DNA of 64,000 nt from Marivirga harenae (GCF_030534335.1 NZ_CP130565.1:1757501-1821500), one strand, 5' to 3'. Shown: positions 46,422-54,559, numbered from the stretch's first letter. Translations and numbers: made by a program. The notes: generated by a model from the sequence alone, not told the origin.

Positions 46422-46735
46422 ATCAGTACGAAATCGTTTTAGTCAATTTAAATCCTACAATCGGCAGTGAAATCCAGAAAACTAGACCTTGCGTTGTGAT
46501 TTCTCCAAACGAGATGAATAAATACCTAAGGACGATCGTGATTGCTCCAATGACAACGAGCTCAAAAAATTATCCAACAAGAGTAGAAGTAAAACACGAT
46601 AACAAAATGGGTTGGATTGTGCTCGATCAGATCAGAAGTGTTGATAAGCAAAGAATTATAAAAACTCTCAGTCGGTTGTCAAAACCAGAGATAAAAGAAG
46701 TTAAAAGCATAATAAAGGAGACTTTTGTAGATTAA
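46412..46735 (+). CDS. mazF: MazF-like mRNA interferase toxin
   Basis: 107 residues. PemK/MazF fold: YEIVLVNLNPTIGSEIQKTRPCVVIS at the start (conserved Arg in TRPCVV), then TIVIAPMTTSSKNYPTRVEV, and WIVLDQIRSVDKQRI with the catalytic Arg region. Cleaves RNA at a short sequence that cannot be predicted here. Overlaps mazE by 10 nt, the standard antitoxin-toxin layout. Confidence 0.92.
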   Translation: MEINQYEIVLVNLNPTIGSEIQKTRPCVVISPNEMNKYLRTIVIAPMTTSSKNYPTRVEVKHDNKMGWIVLDQIRSVDKQRIIKTLSRLSKPEIKEVKSIIKETFVD

Positions 46736-46742
46736 CAACTAA

Positions 46743-46775
46743 GCCTAACAGCCTGTCATAAATCATGGCTGTTAG
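46743..46775. repeat. Hairpin just after mazF
   Basis: Perfect 9-bp stem CTAACAGCC (46745-46753) with GGCTGTTAG (46767-46775) around a 13-nt loop, starting 7 nt after the mazF stop with GCCTAAC. No T-run follows, so a terminator role is doubtful. Confidence 0.55.
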
Positions 46776-46817
46776 TAGAATATTGTTTCTTTAGCTCTTT
46801 GTAGAGAGCCCGAAAAT

Positions 46818-46869
46818 CCGCAGGATTGACTTATTGATGAAAAATTAATTTAATAAGCCAATCCTGTGG
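46818..46869. repeat. 18-bp imperfect inverted repeat between mazF and the DUF2200 gene
   Basis: Arms 46818-46835 and 46852-46869 match at 16 of 18 positions around a 16-nt AT-rich loop. Not followed by a T-tract. It could be a small mobile palindrome or a remnant of an insertion-sequence end. Confidence 0.55.
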
Positions 46870-46959
46870 ATTGCCTCGGTAGTTATCGCAAATTTTTATA
46901 CTTTTATTCAGCCACGAATTTATACAGTGGTGCTAGCGCCATATAAAGGTCAATTAATC

Positions 46960-47337
46960 ATGAAAGTTACAGCTGAAAAAAACGAACAAATTTCAAAAAT
47001 GACATTTGCGTCTGTTTATCCACATTACTTAGATAGACTAAAAAAGAATGGTAGAACTAAAGAAGAATTTCATCAGGTTATAGAATGGCTAACTGGTTTT
47101 AATGAAGCAACAATTCAAAAATTGATTGATGAAAAAGCAACTTTTGAAACATTCTTTCAGAAAGCAGAATTGAATCCAAATGCTCACCTCATTAAAGGCG
47201 TAATTTGTGGTTATCGCATTGAAGAAATACCGGATGAATTTGAATTGTACAGAAAATGTAGATATTTAGATAAGTTGTATGATGAATTAGCAAAAGGTCG
47301 TAAAATGGAAAAAATTTTACGCCAAGAAAAGATCTAA
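46960..47337 (+). CDS. DUF2200 family protein
   Basis: 125 residues from the ATG at 46960; a GTG at 46927 would add 11 residues of non-family sequence. Family blocks: MTFASVYPHYLDRLKKNGRTKEE, VIEWLTGFNEATIQKLI, FFQKAELNPNAHLIKGVICGYRIEEI and RKCRYLDKLYDELAKGRKMEKIL. Cytosolic, function unknown; widespread and often found in mobile or cassette-like contexts, which fits this island. Confidence 0.88.
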   Translation: MKVTAEKNEQISKMTFASVYPHYLDRLKKNGRTKEEFHQVIEWLTGFNEATIQKLIDEKATFETFFQKAELNPNAHLIKGVICGYRIEEIPDEFELYRKCRYLDKLYDELAKGRKMEKILRQEKI

Positions 47338-47341
47338 AAAC

Positions 47342-47377
47342 TAGTGCTAACAACCAAAGTCATTGCAAAACCCACTA
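47342..47377. repeat. Weak hairpin after the DUF2200 gene
   Basis: TAGTG (47342-47346) pairs with CACTA (47373-47377), with GTGCTAAC directly in the left arm, starting 5 nt after the stop. The stem is short and could be chance; listed because it mirrors the CACTA/TAGTG hairpin after the RloB-like gene. Confidence 0.25.
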
Positions 47378-47448
47378 AAAAATCAAAATACTTGAGGCAT
47401 TTAAGATCTTAACAGACTCCTTTTTTCAAAGTGAATATAAAGTGGGTT

Positions 47449-47808
47449 TCATTTATCGAGGCTTAAAAGTGATATAATATAGCCGTCATTGAACCATATA
47501 GTATGTAGCCGGCAATATGGCTTTTTTTGTTCTTGATGTTGGTTAGTTTTTGAGAATTCAAGGTGTTTTTCGATGTTAAAGGCCACTGCAGCCATCATCA
47601 TGACTTTGGTGGCTTGCTTAATTCCGAGCGTATTTACTTTTCGTAAGCCCATAAATTGCGTTAAGGTGCCAAAAACGGGTTCTACGGTTGATTGCCGTTT
47701 GGCTTTCATGTATTAGCTTGTTTTACATTTAACCCTGCTGATGGTGCGCTCATACTCATTTTTGTAGGAGCTTACTCGTATTCGTTTCTCATAGCTTTCC
47801 TTTGCATG
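47449..47808 (-). pseudogene. IS1182-like transposase remnant, C-terminal end
   Basis: The minus strand carries about 86 codons from 47709 that read as the C-terminal end of a DDE transposase of the IS1182 group (KRQSTVEPVFGTLTQFMGLR near the start, MMAAVAFNIEKH). Upstream the same frame continues with SYKNEYERTISRV, separated by a TAA, to another stop near 47809. The catalytic core is missing. It is a decayed fragment, not a functional element, and marks the island as a site of repeated insertion. Confidence 0.75.
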
Positions 47809-48053
47809 CTACTTTAAATGAACTATCTATACTGGTCCTGATGGCAAGCAGGCCTGCTATAGTATTTTGACAGCGTCCATTTAAAACCTGATGATTCTCT
47901 GAAGAAAATATTTATCTAAAAAGAGTAGAGGGCTTCAAAATATGAACTCGCTGAAAAGATTAATCACTCTAGCTCGACCCAAAACATGGCGGCAAGTAAT
48001 AAAAAACAGAAAATGCTATTCTTTTCTTGCGGCAATTTTCGTAGCTTAAAAAG

Positions 48054-48824
48054 ATGAAATGGATTCCAACCCTATCTTTAATTTACCTGCTTCTCTCAGT
48101 CTCCGTAGCAGATGCACAGGAAAAAGAATTAGCAGTTGATCCTGATCTGGCCAAAAAAGGGGAAAAATATGAGGTAAAATATAAAGCTTATCGGGTTGGA
48201 AATGTGCCTAGGTACCGATTTGGCCCTTTCAAAGTGGTGGCAGGAAAAGCTGGATGGACAAAGACTTCTCGGCTTTCTAGTATATGGAGTAACGAGGTCA
48301 AATTACTTAGTGAAAGTAAATCTCATTTTAACCTAGTTAATGGCCAGGGAGATACTGCATGGGTAAACACCTTTTTTTATGTTAGCACTCAGTATGAGGA
48401 AAGTATAACGCTCTTCTCATCTTCTTTTATCAATGTAGCCATCGGTGAGGACGGGAATTTTGAAGAAGAGGCGCTTTTTACGGCAAGTATATTGGTGAAT
48501 TCAAATCATGATGAATGGTTATTACGCTTGAATGCTGTGGAAAATGAATCGCAGTATATGGAAACATACAGCCTACTAACGAATGGAGTCCGCAAAATAG
48601 TCTTAAAACACATTTATACTGATTTTAAAAGAGGCTTTTTCAATGCTCCTGCCCTCGGTTATGAATTTTGGGAAGCAGGTGAGGCTATAGGAGCAGTGAA
48701 GTATTTCCCCGGTAAGATGGGCTATAATGCAGTCTGGTTACGGAAAAAAATACCTGAAGATGACAAAACACTTTTGGCAGCTGCTGCTACTACGATTCTA
48801 TTTTTAAAAAGCATGAATGATTGA
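48054..48824 (+). CDS. Uncharacterised exported protein
   Basis: 256 residues with a signal peptide (hydrophobic residues 5-19, ending ADAQ). The mature region has an aromatic-rich beta pattern (YKAYRVGNVPRYRFGPFKVVAG, NHDEWLLRLNAVE, RKIVLKHIYTDF), ending in a short hydrophobic helix AAAATTILFLK. No domain recognised. It stands alone between the transposase remnant and a gene-poor stretch. Might be a periplasmic or outer-membrane-associated protein. Confidence 0.6.
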   Translation: MKWIPTLSLIYLLLSVSVADAQEKELAVDPDLAKKGEKYEVKYKAYRVGNVPRYRFGPFKVVAGKAGWTKTSRLSSIWSNEVKLLSESKSHFNLVNGQGDTAWVNTFFYVSTQYEESITLFSSSFINVAIGEDGNFEEEALFTASILVNSNHDEWLLRLNAVENESQYMETYSLLTNGVRKIVLKHIYTDFKRGFFNAPALGYEFWEAGEAIGAVKYFPGKMGYNAVWLRKKIPEDDKTLLAAAATTILFLKSMND

Positions 48825-49282
48825 TTCATAAAGAGGTAGCTCTATAGCATAAGTTTCATTATTAAAAATCATGATGCTTTAAAGATTATGGTGGCTTAAA
48901 GGAGCATCTAAAAGTGCAGGCCCTGCATAGGAAGGTTATTAGGACTATTTCTTGAATAGCACTGCAAAAATCCCCGTCCTTTTGGACCCGGAGAGCCAAT
49001 TAATTATGAGTTTACTCCAGACAATTCATCATTCCTTTGTTGGTGTCATCATCAACCAATTATCTTCATCCACTTTCGCACTTCCTGCAGCTTATGATCT
49101 AAAGTCATAACAGAGAAGTCTCAACAAGTTTGTTCCGAGGAATCCAGGACAGCTAGTGCCTTTAACTTTGTAAACGATCTACCTTACCGAACAATAGGTG
49201 CGCTAAAAGGCCATAGTTTATACTTTTAAGAATAGTAAATTGAGTAGAGACTTCTAAATACTTTAACTGTATAGTGAATATT
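48825..49282. other. 458-bp stretch without a recognisable gene
   Basis: No frame of convincing length, no good terminator hairpin and no promoter match were seen. Codon-like fragments appear on both strands but break after 20-30 residues (for example a minus-strand GSPGPKGRGF run). It may be a decayed gene; no identity can be given. It forms the right edge of the accessory island. Confidence 0.4.
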
Positions 49283-50422
49283 CTAAAACAAATTCATGAA
49301 CTCCGTCACAATTTGATCTTGGAATTTTTTGTTTACTCCTATAGCAAGTAATACAGAAAGTACAAGTCCGATCGTGGCATAAAGGAAATCTCTACCTACA
49401 ATTTTACTTGCTCTTCTGATATTCTTAATTCTCTTCTTATAACGTTTTTTACTGATTGCTATAGCTACTTCTCTACCGCCTAGTAAGCCAATAAAAACCC
49501 AAGTGGTACTAATTGGAACCGTACTTAATACTTTAAAATAGTAAAGTAAAATAGCGTAAACGAAATCAACTATTGTGGCAGCCCTTATATCTGTAACTCC
49601 AGCCTTTTCATTCACTATACTTTGGATTTTATCCCCTTTCAAATAAAATAGTAAACCCATTCCAATAAAAATGAATCCAGCAAAGCCAATAAATTGGTAA
49701 ATATTTAAGCTTCTAGGGAGGAATACCGCAATATTGGCAGCATCCTGGGAGATCCATACAGACCACAAAGCGCCACTAATGATCCATTGAACTGGTGTCC
49801 AGAATTTAGCAGGTTTTTTGCTTTTAAAGTATTTGGAGACAAATTTGGAAACTAGAAACCAAACGAATATAGCTGTAATAAAAGCCAAGCCGTATCCCGT
49901 TAAACTTTTGCCTATCATAGCTCCAATTGATGAAGCCTGAGTAGAGAAGGCACTTAAGAGCAAGAATGTGGTAGAAACCGGCATTCTGAATCGTGTTAAC
50001 ACCAATAGTAGTATTGGAGCTGCTAATTGAAGAAAACTAAAGGATGTAGGAGCTTTGTCAAACCCTTTGGTTAATAACCTTTGGCTACTCACATCTCCAT
50101 CAAATACAATCCAGCTGTACAGTACAGTGGCAAGGAAAATCAGGCCCATAAAAAGCCATAATATCCACCATGGTTTTTTGCTGTTAGAAGCAATGAATGT
50201 TCCGATAGTCTGAATACTGTCATTAGCAATTGCTGAATAAGCAGCAAGACCGAATCCTACCCACATGGCAATTTGAGGGTATGGAGTGATAAGTCCGCAA
50301 ACAAAAGTGAAGATGGCAATCATCGTGATGAAAGCTTTTTCCTTCTTTGCTATTTCAAAAGTTTTGTAGGTAACTTCAGAAACTGTATTTCTGTTGTATT
50401 TAAGGAATGGTTTTTTAGCCAT
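49283..50422 (-). CDS. PiT-like inorganic phosphate permease family protein
   Basis: 379 residues, about ten membrane spans. Two related segments carry the PiT-like polar motifs in altered form: AIANDSIQTIGTFIASN near residue 65 and WISQDAANIAVF near residue 226. STTWVFIGLLGGREVA near residue 308 and PVSTTFLLLSAFST near residue 151 match the second helix motifs of PiT carriers. The canonical GANDVAN sequence is degenerate, so substrate is uncertain. A divergent Na/Pi cotransporter gene across the spacer supports phosphate. Confidence 0.65.
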   Translation of the reverse strand: MAKKPFLKYNRNTVSEVTYKTFEIAKKEKAFITMIAIFTFVCGLITPYPQIAMWVGFGLAAYSAIANDSIQTIGTFIASNSKKPWWILWLFMGLIFLATVLYSWIVFDGDVSSQRLLTKGFDKAPTSFSFLQLAAPILLLVLTRFRMPVSTTFLLLSAFSTQASSIGAMIGKSLTGYGLAFITAIFVWFLVSKFVSKYFKSKKPAKFWTPVQWIISGALWSVWISQDAANIAVFLPRSLNIYQFIGFAGFIFIGMGLLFYLKGDKIQSIVNEKAGVTDIRAATIVDFVYAILLYYFKVLSTVPISTTWVFIGLLGGREVAIAISKKRYKKRIKNIRRASKIVGRDFLYATIGLVLSVLLAIGVNKKFQDQIVTEFMNLF

Positions 50423-50500
50423 AAAAAATTCGATTCAAAAATGCTTATTTAGCAAAATTATGTTTCAGACACAAAGCTAATTATTCTTAGTGAAACAATG

Positions 50501-50624
50501 AGTTAAAAAATTGTTAACAACATTACCTTAATGTTAACTGTGTCGATAATGCCATATTATTAATAATAGAGATCACAAATAATGTTAAGCTTAAGTTAAT
50601 TAAGAGCCCATTTTATTCTTAACA
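50501..50624. promoter_or_regulatory. Pho-box-like repeats in the divergent phosphate-transporter spacer
   Basis: Two direct pairs of (T/A)GTTAA at 11-bp spacing: AGTTAA 50501 with TGTTAA 50512, and TGTTAA 50583 with AGTTAA 50594, each pair having a 5-nt gap. A further TGTTAA lies at 50532 and an inverted TTAACA at 50619. Reverse-complemented this is TTAAC(A/T)-N5-TTAAC(A/T), close to the PhoP box known from Bacillus. The AT-rich context raises the chance rate. Confidence 0.45.
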
Positions 50625-50666
50625 ATTGTTTTACTTTGCAAATGCGAATACTCAACTGTAAGCTGT

Positions 50667-50674
50667 TAATTTTG
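50667..50674 (+). promoter_or_regulatory. Bacteroidota-type -7 element before the Na/Pi cotransporter
   Basis: TAATTTTG fits TAnnTTTG. A transcript starting just after it would place the proposed ATT initiation codon at 50707 about 26-30 nt from the 5' end, the same spacing seen at other promoters in the window. Confidence 0.45.
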
Positions 50675-50706
50675 CATTTTAAATTACACTCAAATAACAC
50701 AAAAAA

Positions 50707-51903
50707 ATTAAGACTCCAGAAATAAATACAGAAAACAAATGGCAAGAAACCCTAAAAAGGGGTGTCTTAATTGTATTTAATATATTCTTATTTTTATTGG
50801 CAATAGATTTTATTGGTTATTCTTTTCGATTACTCAATAAAGATATTGCTGAATCTATCATAAACCTTACTTCAAATCCATTTATAAGTCTTTTTATTGG
50901 CTTGCTAATTACGGCCATAATCCAAAGCAGCAGCACAAGTACCTCCATGATTGTGGCCATTGTAGCCTCAGGTTCTATCGAATTCTCTGATGCCATCCCG
51001 ATGATTATGGGTGCTAATATTGGGACAACCCTTACCAGTACATTGGTTTCACTAAGTTTTATTACCAACCGAGATGAATTCAGAAAGGCTATAGGCGCAG
51101 GCGTTGTGCATGATTTCTTCAATATCCTGCTAGTAGCCATTTTATTCCCTTTGGAGTATAATTATGGAATTCTAACAAATTTGTCATCTGCGGCTTCTAA
51201 TTTTATTCTGGGTGCTGATTATGTAGTTCAGGACAATGAATTTAGATATTTCTTACTGACAAAACCAATTGTAATATTCATTGGCAATTTGCTGCCATAT
51301 CCAATAATATTGGCTATTTCTTCCTTCGTGATTTTGGCTTTAGCGGTCAAGTTTTTAGCTCAAACATTATATAAATCAATTACTGGAGGTTCTAGAGAAT
51401 TTCTTCAGAAGTATTTCTTCGGAAGTCCCTACAGATCATTTTTCTGGGGAGTTGTCTTCACTGCTGGAGTTCAAAGCAGTTCGGTGACTACTTCAGTAAT
51501 TGTGCCCTTTGTGGCAACCCGTAAAATTAGCCTAAAACAATGTTTTACTTTTATTATGGGGGCAAATATAGGTACAACAATAACAGCATTGATTGCTGCC
51601 CTGTTTAAATCAGAAGCTGCGGTAAGCATTGCTTTGGTTCATTTATTTTTCAATTTGATAGGTGTCTTAATTTTCTTGCCCTTTCCGATCATAAGGAGCA
51701 TACCCGTTAAAATGGCTAAATCCTTTGGTCGACTTGCGATGAAATTTAGGTTGGCAGGGTTTATCTATATTATAGTGACCTTCTTTTTAGTTCCCTTCGC
51801 ACTTATTTCATTTAACAGAGAAGAAAGAAGTGACTCCAAGCAAATGGAGAAAATTGAAGAAATACGCAAAGAGCCACAAAATCGACCTGATTCACTAATT
51901 TAG
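50707..51903 (+). CDS. Na/phosphate cotransporter (NptA/YjbB-like), unusual start
   Basis: 398 residues if initiated at ATT 50707. No ATG or GTG exists in frame between the stop at 50695 and the first conserved membrane span; the only standard-type candidate, TTG 50797, would cut off a hydrophobic span (VLIVFNIFLFLLAIDFIG). Two inverted Na/Pi repeats are present: TAIIQSSSTSTSMIVAIVAS with MGANIGTTLTS, and TAGVQSSSVTTSVIVPFVAT with MGANIGTTITA. These QSSS and GANIGTT motifs define the family. Divergent from the PiT-like gene; its end overlaps the convergent b5 gene by 9 nt. Confidence 0.85.
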   Translation: MKTPEINTENKWQETLKRGVLIVFNIFLFLLAIDFIGYSFRLLNKDIAESIINLTSNPFISLFIGLLITAIIQSSSTSTSMIVAIVASGSIEFSDAIPMIMGANIGTTLTSTLVSLSFITNRDEFRKAIGAGVVHDFFNILLVAILFPLEYNYGILTNLSSAASNFILGADYVVQDNEFRYFLLTKPIVIFIGNLLPYPIILAISSFVILALAVKFLAQTLYKSITGGSREFLQKYFFGSPYRSFFWGVVFTAGVQSSSVTTSVIVPFVATRKISLKQCFTFIMGANIGTTITALIAALFKSEAAVSIALVHLFFNLIGVLIFLPFPIIRSIPVKMAKSFGRLAMKFRLAGFIYIIVTFFLVPFALISFNREERSDSKQMEKIEEIRKEPQNRPDSLI

Positions 51904-52122
51904 CTCTCCTATCACCCGCAAGGTTTCGAAAACCTTGTCAGTATGTGGTGCATCTTTTAACTCATCTGTTAAGTCCTGCCCTGACCAATGTTCATAATGT
52001 GTTCCATTCTTCCAAAGCCTGGAATTAGTAACATCATATATAATGCCCTGGTATGCTATCCATATTTCATCTCGATCTTGACCGTTTCTTAATGCAAGCT
52101 GCTGAGGGCTATATTTCTTCAT
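51895..52122 (-). CDS. Small cytochrome b5-like haem-binding protein
   Basis: 75 residues, one b5 domain with no signal or anchor. Blocks seen are IWIAYQGIIYDVTNSRLWKNG, then HYEHWSGQDLTDELKDAPH and KVFETLRVIG. The HYEHW and APH histidines are the likely haem ligands by comparison with bacterial b5 domain proteins, though the pair should be confirmed structurally. Convergent with the phosphate cotransporter, overlapping it by 9 nt. Confidence 0.85.
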   Translation of the reverse strand: MKKYSPQQLALRNGQDRDEIWIAYQGIIYDVTNSRLWKNGTHYEHWSGQDLTDELKDAPHTDKVFETLRVIGELN

Positions 52123-52368
52123 TTAGAATATTTTAGTTTCAAATCTAATCAATACAAAATTTTATTACATACGATTGGCACTATAAATTCCTAATCAAAA
52201 GGAGGATTCACCTTGAAAAGGAGAATATTATTGCTGTTTGCTAAAATCAGAGCGCATTGCTTGAAGTTCAATTTCAGAGATGAGAATGTAAATGATTCAA
52301 AAAAGGCTAAAGAACTACTTCTGTAACTTTGATAAGTAATAAAAAAAAACACTCACAAGAAACTCGAT

Positions 52369-52376
52369 TACTTTTG
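52369..52376 (+). promoter_or_regulatory. Bacteroidota-type -7 element before the SpoIIAA-like gene
   Basis: TACTTTTG fits TAnnTTTG, 25 nt before the ATG at 52401. A second match, TAACTTTG, occurs at 52324-52331. The first supports 52401 as the start because a transcript beginning after it could not use the TTG at 52329. Confidence 0.5.
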
Positions 52377-52400
52377 CAAAGTATAAAAAATTATAAAAAT

Positions 52401-52790
52401 ATGTCAACTTTAGTGTCTCAAACTAAAAATGTAACCATTGAAGAACAGATAGATGTTCAAGCGGCCATGATCACTTTCCACGGAAGTTTAAAATCCGAGG
52501 ATTATCGTGCGGCTATGCTAGCCAACTATGATTTGTGTCAAAAGTCACACATTAAGAATTGGCTTCAGAATAATGCAGATGCAGGTGTTCTTTCCTTAGA
52601 GGATCAAAAATGGGTATCTGAATCCTTAATTCCTAAAGCTGCTCAGGAAGTTGAAAAAATTGCCGTTGTAGTTTCCAAGGATGTATTCAGGAAATTTGCA
52701 GCAAAGAATATTTTAGATAAACAAAAAGGGAAATTAAATTTCAAATATTTCGACAGCTTGGATGATGCCAAGACTTGGTTGAAATCTTGA
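52401..52790 (+). CDS. SpoIIAA/STAS-like small protein
   Basis: 129 residues from the ATG at 52401; the upstream TTG extension reads as non-protein-like. Pattern ITFHGSLKSEDYRAAML, IKNWLQNNADAGVLSLEDQKWVSESLIP, KIAVVVSKDVFRKFAAKNI and FKYFDSLDDAKTWL matches the SpoIIAA-like/SEC14-related STAS fold common in Bacteroidota, with the FDSLDDAxxWL ending being characteristic. Function unknown; perhaps membrane or signalling related. Followed by a bidirectional terminator. Confidence 0.65.
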   Translation: MSTLVSQTKNVTIEEQIDVQAAMITFHGSLKSEDYRAAMLANYDLCQKSHIKNWLQNNADAGVLSLEDQKWVSESLIPKAAQEVEKIAVVVSKDVFRKFAAKNILDKQKGKLNFKYFDSLDDAKTWLKS

Positions 52791-52833
52791 ATGTAATTGT
52801 ATGAATAAATAGCGTTTTAGTTTAGGTTAACAA

Positions 52834-52859
52834 AAAAGCAGGGGTAGTTTCCTGCTTTT
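52834..52859. terminator. Bidirectional rho-independent terminator
   Basis: AAAAGCAGG (52834-52842) pairs with CCTGCTTTT (52851-52859) around an 8-nt loop, with A-rich and T-rich flanks. It lies between the convergent SpoIIAA-like and DUF6787-like genes and overlaps the end of the latter by 2 nt. Confidence 0.85.
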
Positions 52860-53148
52860 ATTTTTTGTTCCTAAATCGACTGATCGTCTTTTTGACAAAG
52901 CCCGAAAAGAATTTACTCTGACCGAAAATAAAGCCATAAAGGAGCAGAATCAAAAAATAAACGGGTAAAATCAGGATGTAGTAAATTGTTGTGAAGACCC
53001 AGTTCCTTTCTTCTTTTGCAGCTATTAGTGATAAAATGGGTTCTTTTAAAAACATTACGGTAAATCCAGTACAAGCAAAAACCAATAAGACAATGAAAAC
53101 CTGTCCTCCAGATTTAAGATCCCATCTTTGTTTTAGTTTTTCGAACAT
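52858..53148 (-). CDS. Small two-span membrane protein (DUF6787-like)
   Basis: 96 residues with two hydrophobic segments (about 17-38 and 50-72) and a basic C-terminus (VKKTISRFRNKK). Opening MFEKLKQRWDLKSGGQVFIVLL is typical of a small Bacteroidota membrane family I associate with DUF6787; family assignment is from memory. Function unknown. Same strand as, and 91 nt downstream of, the tolC-like gene, possibly read through from the efflux operon. Confidence 0.6.
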   Translation of the reverse strand: MFEKLKQRWDLKSGGQVFIVLLVFACTGFTVMFLKEPILSLIAAKEERNWVFTTIYYILILPVYFLILLLYGFIFGQSKFFSGFVKKTISRFRNKK

Positions 53149-53239
53149 TTGTTTTGGAGTTTGCCAAAGTTAATGTCAAACAATAGTAAAGTGAAATAAA
53201 ATTATGATTAAACCTGCTATATCAAAGCGAAATTTTGTC

Positions 53240-54553
53240 TTAATTGGGGGTATCTTTATTAAGTAAATTACCGCTAATGGCCAGCAGATTAATTTCAGCT
53301 TGTTTCGCTAAAAAGATTGCATTTAATAACCTACTTTCTGCCTCAATCGCATTAAGCTGAAATTCTCTTAGTTCAATAGCATTGGAACGCCCCACCCTGT
53401 ATCTTTCAATAGCTATGCTTGCATTTTCTTTGGCAACTTCCAAATTATCTTTTTCAAGATCAATTAAATCTAGCTTATTCCGATAACGTACATAGGCAGA
53501 TGATAAGTCACCCATCAGCTGATTTTCCAGCTCTGAGATTGCAATACTATTGTTGTCGATGGCAATTTGAGTAGTTTGATTTCTTCTGAACCGATCTAAT
53601 CTGTCAAAAATTCGCCAAGATAGGCTTAGACCGTAATTAACCCCAATGGATTGGTTTTGAAGTAAAAACCCAGCTTGTGAGTTGAAATTCGTATAACCAT
53701 AACCCAAATTGAAATCAATCTGAGGTAATACTTCAGTCATCACGGTCTTATTTTGCAATTGCAATATATTTTCTTGTTGCATTAAGGCTAAGAGCTGTTT
53801 GTTTCTGACACTGAGGTCATCAATTAGCATATTGAGTTGAAGACTTTCATCTATTTCCATGCTATCAATTGCCAGTAATTCTTGGTTTGGATCTTCTCCC
53901 AACAGTAAATTAAGAGCGACCCTAGCTTGTTGCTTAATTTCCTCTTGATTTAACAGGTTACTTTTGTCAGTATTTAGATCTACTTTGGCGGAAAGTAGTT
54001 CTGTTTTGGAGAATTTCCCCACTTCGTAATTTGCTCTGGCAATTTCTAACCTCTGTTCCGATAATTCGACTGCAGATGCTAGAACGGAATATTGATTTTG
54101 CTCAAAGACCAAGGCAAAGTAGGATTGAATAATACTGCCTAAAGTATTTTCAACTACTGCTTGTGTTTCGAAACGACTTTGGTTCCTTTCAATTTGCAAA
54201 CTTTTATAATCCAAGAACATTTTCGTTCCATCGAATAAAGTCCAGGTCAAATCTCCTCTTATATTAAAATTATTAGATCGTGCTCCGTCAAGTTCATTCG
54301 TATCTCCCGTTCTGAATTGTTGCTCAACATTTTCAACATCGAAATTTCTAGCTCCTGTCACATCAATTACAGGCAAGAAACCAGCATAAGCATAATTTGA
54401 ATTAATTACAGCTTCTTTCTCTGTATTCTTTGCAGTTCTAATGGAGAAATTCTTCTCCATCCCAATGGTAATTGCCTCGTTCAGGCTCATGTCCTGTGCA
54501 GTGACTGATAGCCCTAAAAGCATCAAAAAAAGTAGTACTTTATATTTTATCAT
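53240..54553 (-). CDS. TolC-family outer-membrane efflux channel
   Basis: 437 residues. Signal peptide ends SVTAQ. Two tandem outer-membrane efflux repeats with long helices: SLNEAITIGMEKNFSIRTAKN at the start, AELSEQRLEIARANYEVGKFSKTE type region near residue 165, and the second YRVGRSNAIELREFQLNAIEAE near residue 387. Third gene of the efflux operon, 6 nt downstream of the RND pump. Forms the outer exit duct of the tripartite pump. Confidence 0.93.
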   Translation of the reverse strand: MIKYKVLLFLMLLGLSVTAQDMSLNEAITIGMEKNFSIRTAKNTEKEAVINSNYAYAGFLPVIDVTGARNFDVENVEQQFRTGDTNELDGARSNNFNIRGDLTWTLFDGTKMFLDYKSLQIERNQSRFETQAVVENTLGSIIQSYFALVFEQNQYSVLASAVELSEQRLEIARANYEVGKFSKTELLSAKVDLNTDKSNLLNQEEIKQQARVALNLLLGEDPNQELLAIDSMEIDESLQLNMLIDDLSVRNKQLLALMQQENILQLQNKTVMTEVLPQIDFNLGYGYTNFNSQAGFLLQNQSIGVNYGLSLSWRIFDRLDRFRRNQTTQIAIDNNSIAISELENQLMGDLSSAYVRYRNKLDLIDLEKDNLEVAKENASIAIERYRVGRSNAIELREFQLNAIEAESRLLNAIFLAKQAEINLLAISGNLLNKDTPN

Positions 54554-54559
54554 AAAAAA

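Noticed and set aside
50739-50780. ATG at 50739 as the cotransporter start
   Set aside because: It is in another frame and stops after 13 codons.
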